This document shows, in pieces, positions 62,776-64,000 of a stretch of 64,000 bases of DNA; position 1 is the first letter of the stretch; each line of letters begins with the position of its first letter. Source of the DNA: Flavobacterium litorale (GTDB lineage Bacteria; Bacteroidota; Bacteroidia; Flavobacteriales; Flavobacteriaceae). Position numbers and translations under genes: made by a program. The stretch lies in the NCBI RefSeq assembly GCF_019613795.1, contig NZ_CP080429.1, positions 1,786,501 through 1,850,500 of the forward strand. The letters are read 5' to 3'. The notes beneath the pieces are model-generated. The model did no database searches. It was given only the letters and a program-made list of their open reading frames with translations, and was not told where the DNA came from.

Positions 62776-63372
62776 TTAACGGTATACTTTTCTGCTTTTT
62801 ATAGTAAGCTCTCCTTGTTTTTCAAGTTCCTTAATAGTGCGTATTACAGTTTCTACCCGTAGCCCTGTTAAATCGGCTATTTCCTGTCGGGTAAGATCCA
62901 CTCTGTACTTTTGGTCAGTAGGCACTTTATATACCGTATCTTTAAAGTAATCCAGAAGTTTTATAATACGATGCGCTGCATCCTGAGAGGATATTTCGGA
63001 AGCCATAAGTGATTTATAAAATAATCTGTGAGCAAGTCGGATGGTAAATTGCAAGTTAATTTCGGGGTTGGCATACAGTAGCTTAAAGAAGTCTTCTTTT
63101 GGTAACAAGTATATTGCGCTATCCAACAGTGCCATGGCATTGGCAGGGTACTGCTCGTTTATGAGTAGCGGCGGTTCTCCAAAACTTTCTCCACCCGAAA
63201 ACATACCTTGTATAAATTCTTTTCCTTCATCATTAAAATTGCACATTTTTATTTTCCCCGAATCTACTTGATAAAAGTATTTAGGTGTTTCGCCAACTTT
63301 AAAGATAGTTTCTCCTTTTTTTAGTTCAACTTTAAAAGCACCAAAGTCAAGCAGTAGGTTCTCGCTTACCAT
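62776..63372 (-). CDS. Crp/Fnr-family regulator next to hmp
   Basis: 198 aa from the ATG at 63372 (MVSENLLLDFG). Beta-roll domain (KKGETIFKVGETPKYFYQVD, GGESFGEPPLLINEQYPANA) and winged helix (VDLTRQEIADLTGLRVETVI). The recognition helix reads E-T-V-I-R, the same E-x-x-I-R pattern as the regulator at 25988. It lacks N-terminal cysteines, so it does not carry an FNR cluster. A TAAATTTG -7 element is at 63396-63403. Likely controls the adjacent hmp operon. Confidence 0.9.
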   Translation of the reverse strand: MVSENLLLDFGAFKVELKKGETIFKVGETPKYFYQVDSGKIKMCNFNDEGKEFIQGMFSGGESFGEPPLLINEQYPANAMALLDSAIYLLPKEDFFKLLYANPEINLQFTIRLAHRLFYKSLMASEISSQDAAHRIIKLLDYFKDTVYKVPTDQKYRVDLTRQEIADLTGLRVETVIRTIKELEKQGELTIKSRKVYR

Positions 63373-63431
63373 GATTGAAGTTTTTAGTAGGGAAACAAAT
63401 TTACAAAACAATTGAATTAAATTACATATAT

Positions 63432-63471
63432 AAAAAAACCTTAACTACTTTATAATAGTTAAGGTTTTTTT
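63432..63471. terminator. Terminator of ssrA
   Basis: AAAAAAACCTTAACTA / TAGTTAAGGTTTTTTT stem (16 bp including the A/T tracts, 8-nt loop), starting one base beyond the tmRNA 3' end and between divergent ssrA and Crp genes. Confidence 0.85.
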
Positions 63472-63472
63472 G

Positions 63473-63865
63473 TGGAGTCGCCGGGAATCGAACCCGGGTC
63501 CAAACAAGCAATTAAAGAGCTTTCTACACGCTTAGTTTCCGCTTAAATTTTCGATAGTGTGCAAGGTCAGAAACAACCACATACTACTTAGCTTCTTTAG
63601 TTTCAGGACCTCTGCAAAGCAAAGAAGCCCCTAGGTTTACTTTTACGGTTCCCCTTAACAAAACGCCATAAACCAAGGCTTTTTAGGAGAATCTCGCTTT
63701 CCTACCTTGTAGGAACGAGGCTAATCGTACTATAAATTCGGATTATGCAGCTAGAGCGTAGTTATTTTCGCCGTTTAAAATTGTGAAACATTATTTACAG
63801 GATATGTTTCCGTTCCTGGCGTGCTTACCGTCCAATTCGACCTGCTGTCAAAACCAGTCGACCCC
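63473..63865 (-). ncRNA. ssrA: Transfer-messenger RNA (tmRNA)
   Basis: Rescues stalled ribosomes. The minus strand begins GGGGTCGACTGGTTTTGACA and ends with a T-arm (GGGTTCGATTCCC) and CGACTCCA. The ends pair as a 7-bp acceptor stem with one G-U, and CCA is not encoded. The tag frame at 63743-63772 decodes to GENNYALAA and stop; with the tRNA alanine the tag is AGENNYALAA. Length 393 nt. Confidence 0.96.
63743..63772 (-). other. tmRNA tag reading frame
   Basis: Nine codons plus TAA on the minus strand give GENNYALAA, the ALAA-type degradation signal read by ClpXP. Confidence 0.93.
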
Positions 63866-63927
63866 TAGTAAAACAGAAATAATAATGCATTTAAAATTTA
63901 AGTACAAATGCATACTTTACTAAAATG

Positions 63928-63935
63928 CAAAGGTA
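63928..63935 (-). promoter_or_regulatory. Putative -7 element of ssrA
   Basis: TACCTTTG on the minus strand, 62 bp before the mature tmRNA 5' end, leaving a short leader for RNase P to remove. Confidence 0.5.
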
Positions 63936-63969
63936 ATAAAAATGATTTTAATTTTCAGTCGATTTTTCT

Positions 63970-63977
63970 TATATTTG
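63970..63977 (+). promoter_or_regulatory. Putative -7 element of a gene beyond the window
   Basis: TATATTTG (TAnnTTTG) on the plus strand near the right edge, likely the promoter of a gene that starts after 64000. The rest of 63866-64000 holds no gene. Confidence 0.4.
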
Positions 63978-64000
63978 CCGTCGTTATCAAAACCGAATTA

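Overview
The window reads as chromosomal DNA of a flavobacterium (Bacteroidota, Flavobacteriaceae-like). The evidence is low G+C, many -7 promoter elements of the Bacteroidota form TAnnTTTG, a tmRNA whose tag decodes to GENNYALAA, a cbb3 oxidase with CcoN and CcoO fused, and a surface protein with a type IX secretion C-terminal sorting domain. I saw no insertion sequence, phage, CRISPR array or rRNA/tRNA gene.

Layout. 1-24 kb is mostly housekeeping: valS; a lipid-anchored superoxide dismutase; ACBP, psd, cdsA, LUD, ftsH and rsfS in one minus-strand run; birA; pyrE, Nudix, coaD, ddl, PASTA protein and rluD; then YceI, pirin and small regulators. At 22.4-24.2 kb a MarR regulator, a nitroreductase and a YceI protein form an operon behind three TTGTAnnTACAA palindromes. 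24.3-26 kb holds thioredoxin-like and rhodanese proteins. 26-37.4 kb is a respiratory block: an FNR-type regulator, ccoI, ccoS, ccoNO, ccoQ, ccoP, ccoG, fixH, a DsbD/SafE-like membrane protein, hemN and a rhodanese lipoprotein. ATGAYnnnnRTCAT boxes lie 36.5 bp upstream of the end of the -7 element in front of several of these genes, and a related box precedes the flavohemoglobin operon near 62.7 kb.

42.6-48.8 kb is the most interesting signalling region. One minus-strand operon encodes, in transcription order, a CheY-like receiver, a stand-alone H-NOX protein, a histidine kinase whose N-terminus resembles the HNOBA domain of guanylyl cyclases, a FIST (NosP-like) sensor, a second histidine kinase, an Hpt protein and a LytTR response regulator. 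It looks like a phosphorelay with two candidate NO/heme sensors. It is flanked by a T9SS-sorted LruC-type surface protein and by a probable exopolysaccharide synthesis/export locus (48.9-61.1 kb): TPR + outer-membrane barrel protein, Wzx/PelG-like transporter, GT4 glycosyltransferase, clan GH-A hydrolase, Ig-like protein, large PTPS-related membrane protein, and a receiver-glycosyltransferase fusion.

A 31-bp element made of two imperfect 10-bp repeats 21 bp apart, with a TTCG core in most copies, occurs upstream of the phosphorelay operon, the T9SS protein, the receiver-glycosyltransferase and the exopolysaccharide transporter. It ends 44-45 bp before the -7 element in each case. My inference is that the operon's LytTR regulator binds it, tying the sensor operon to surface adhesin and polysaccharide production. 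The window ends with a flavohemoglobin operon, another Crp/Fnr regulator and ssrA.
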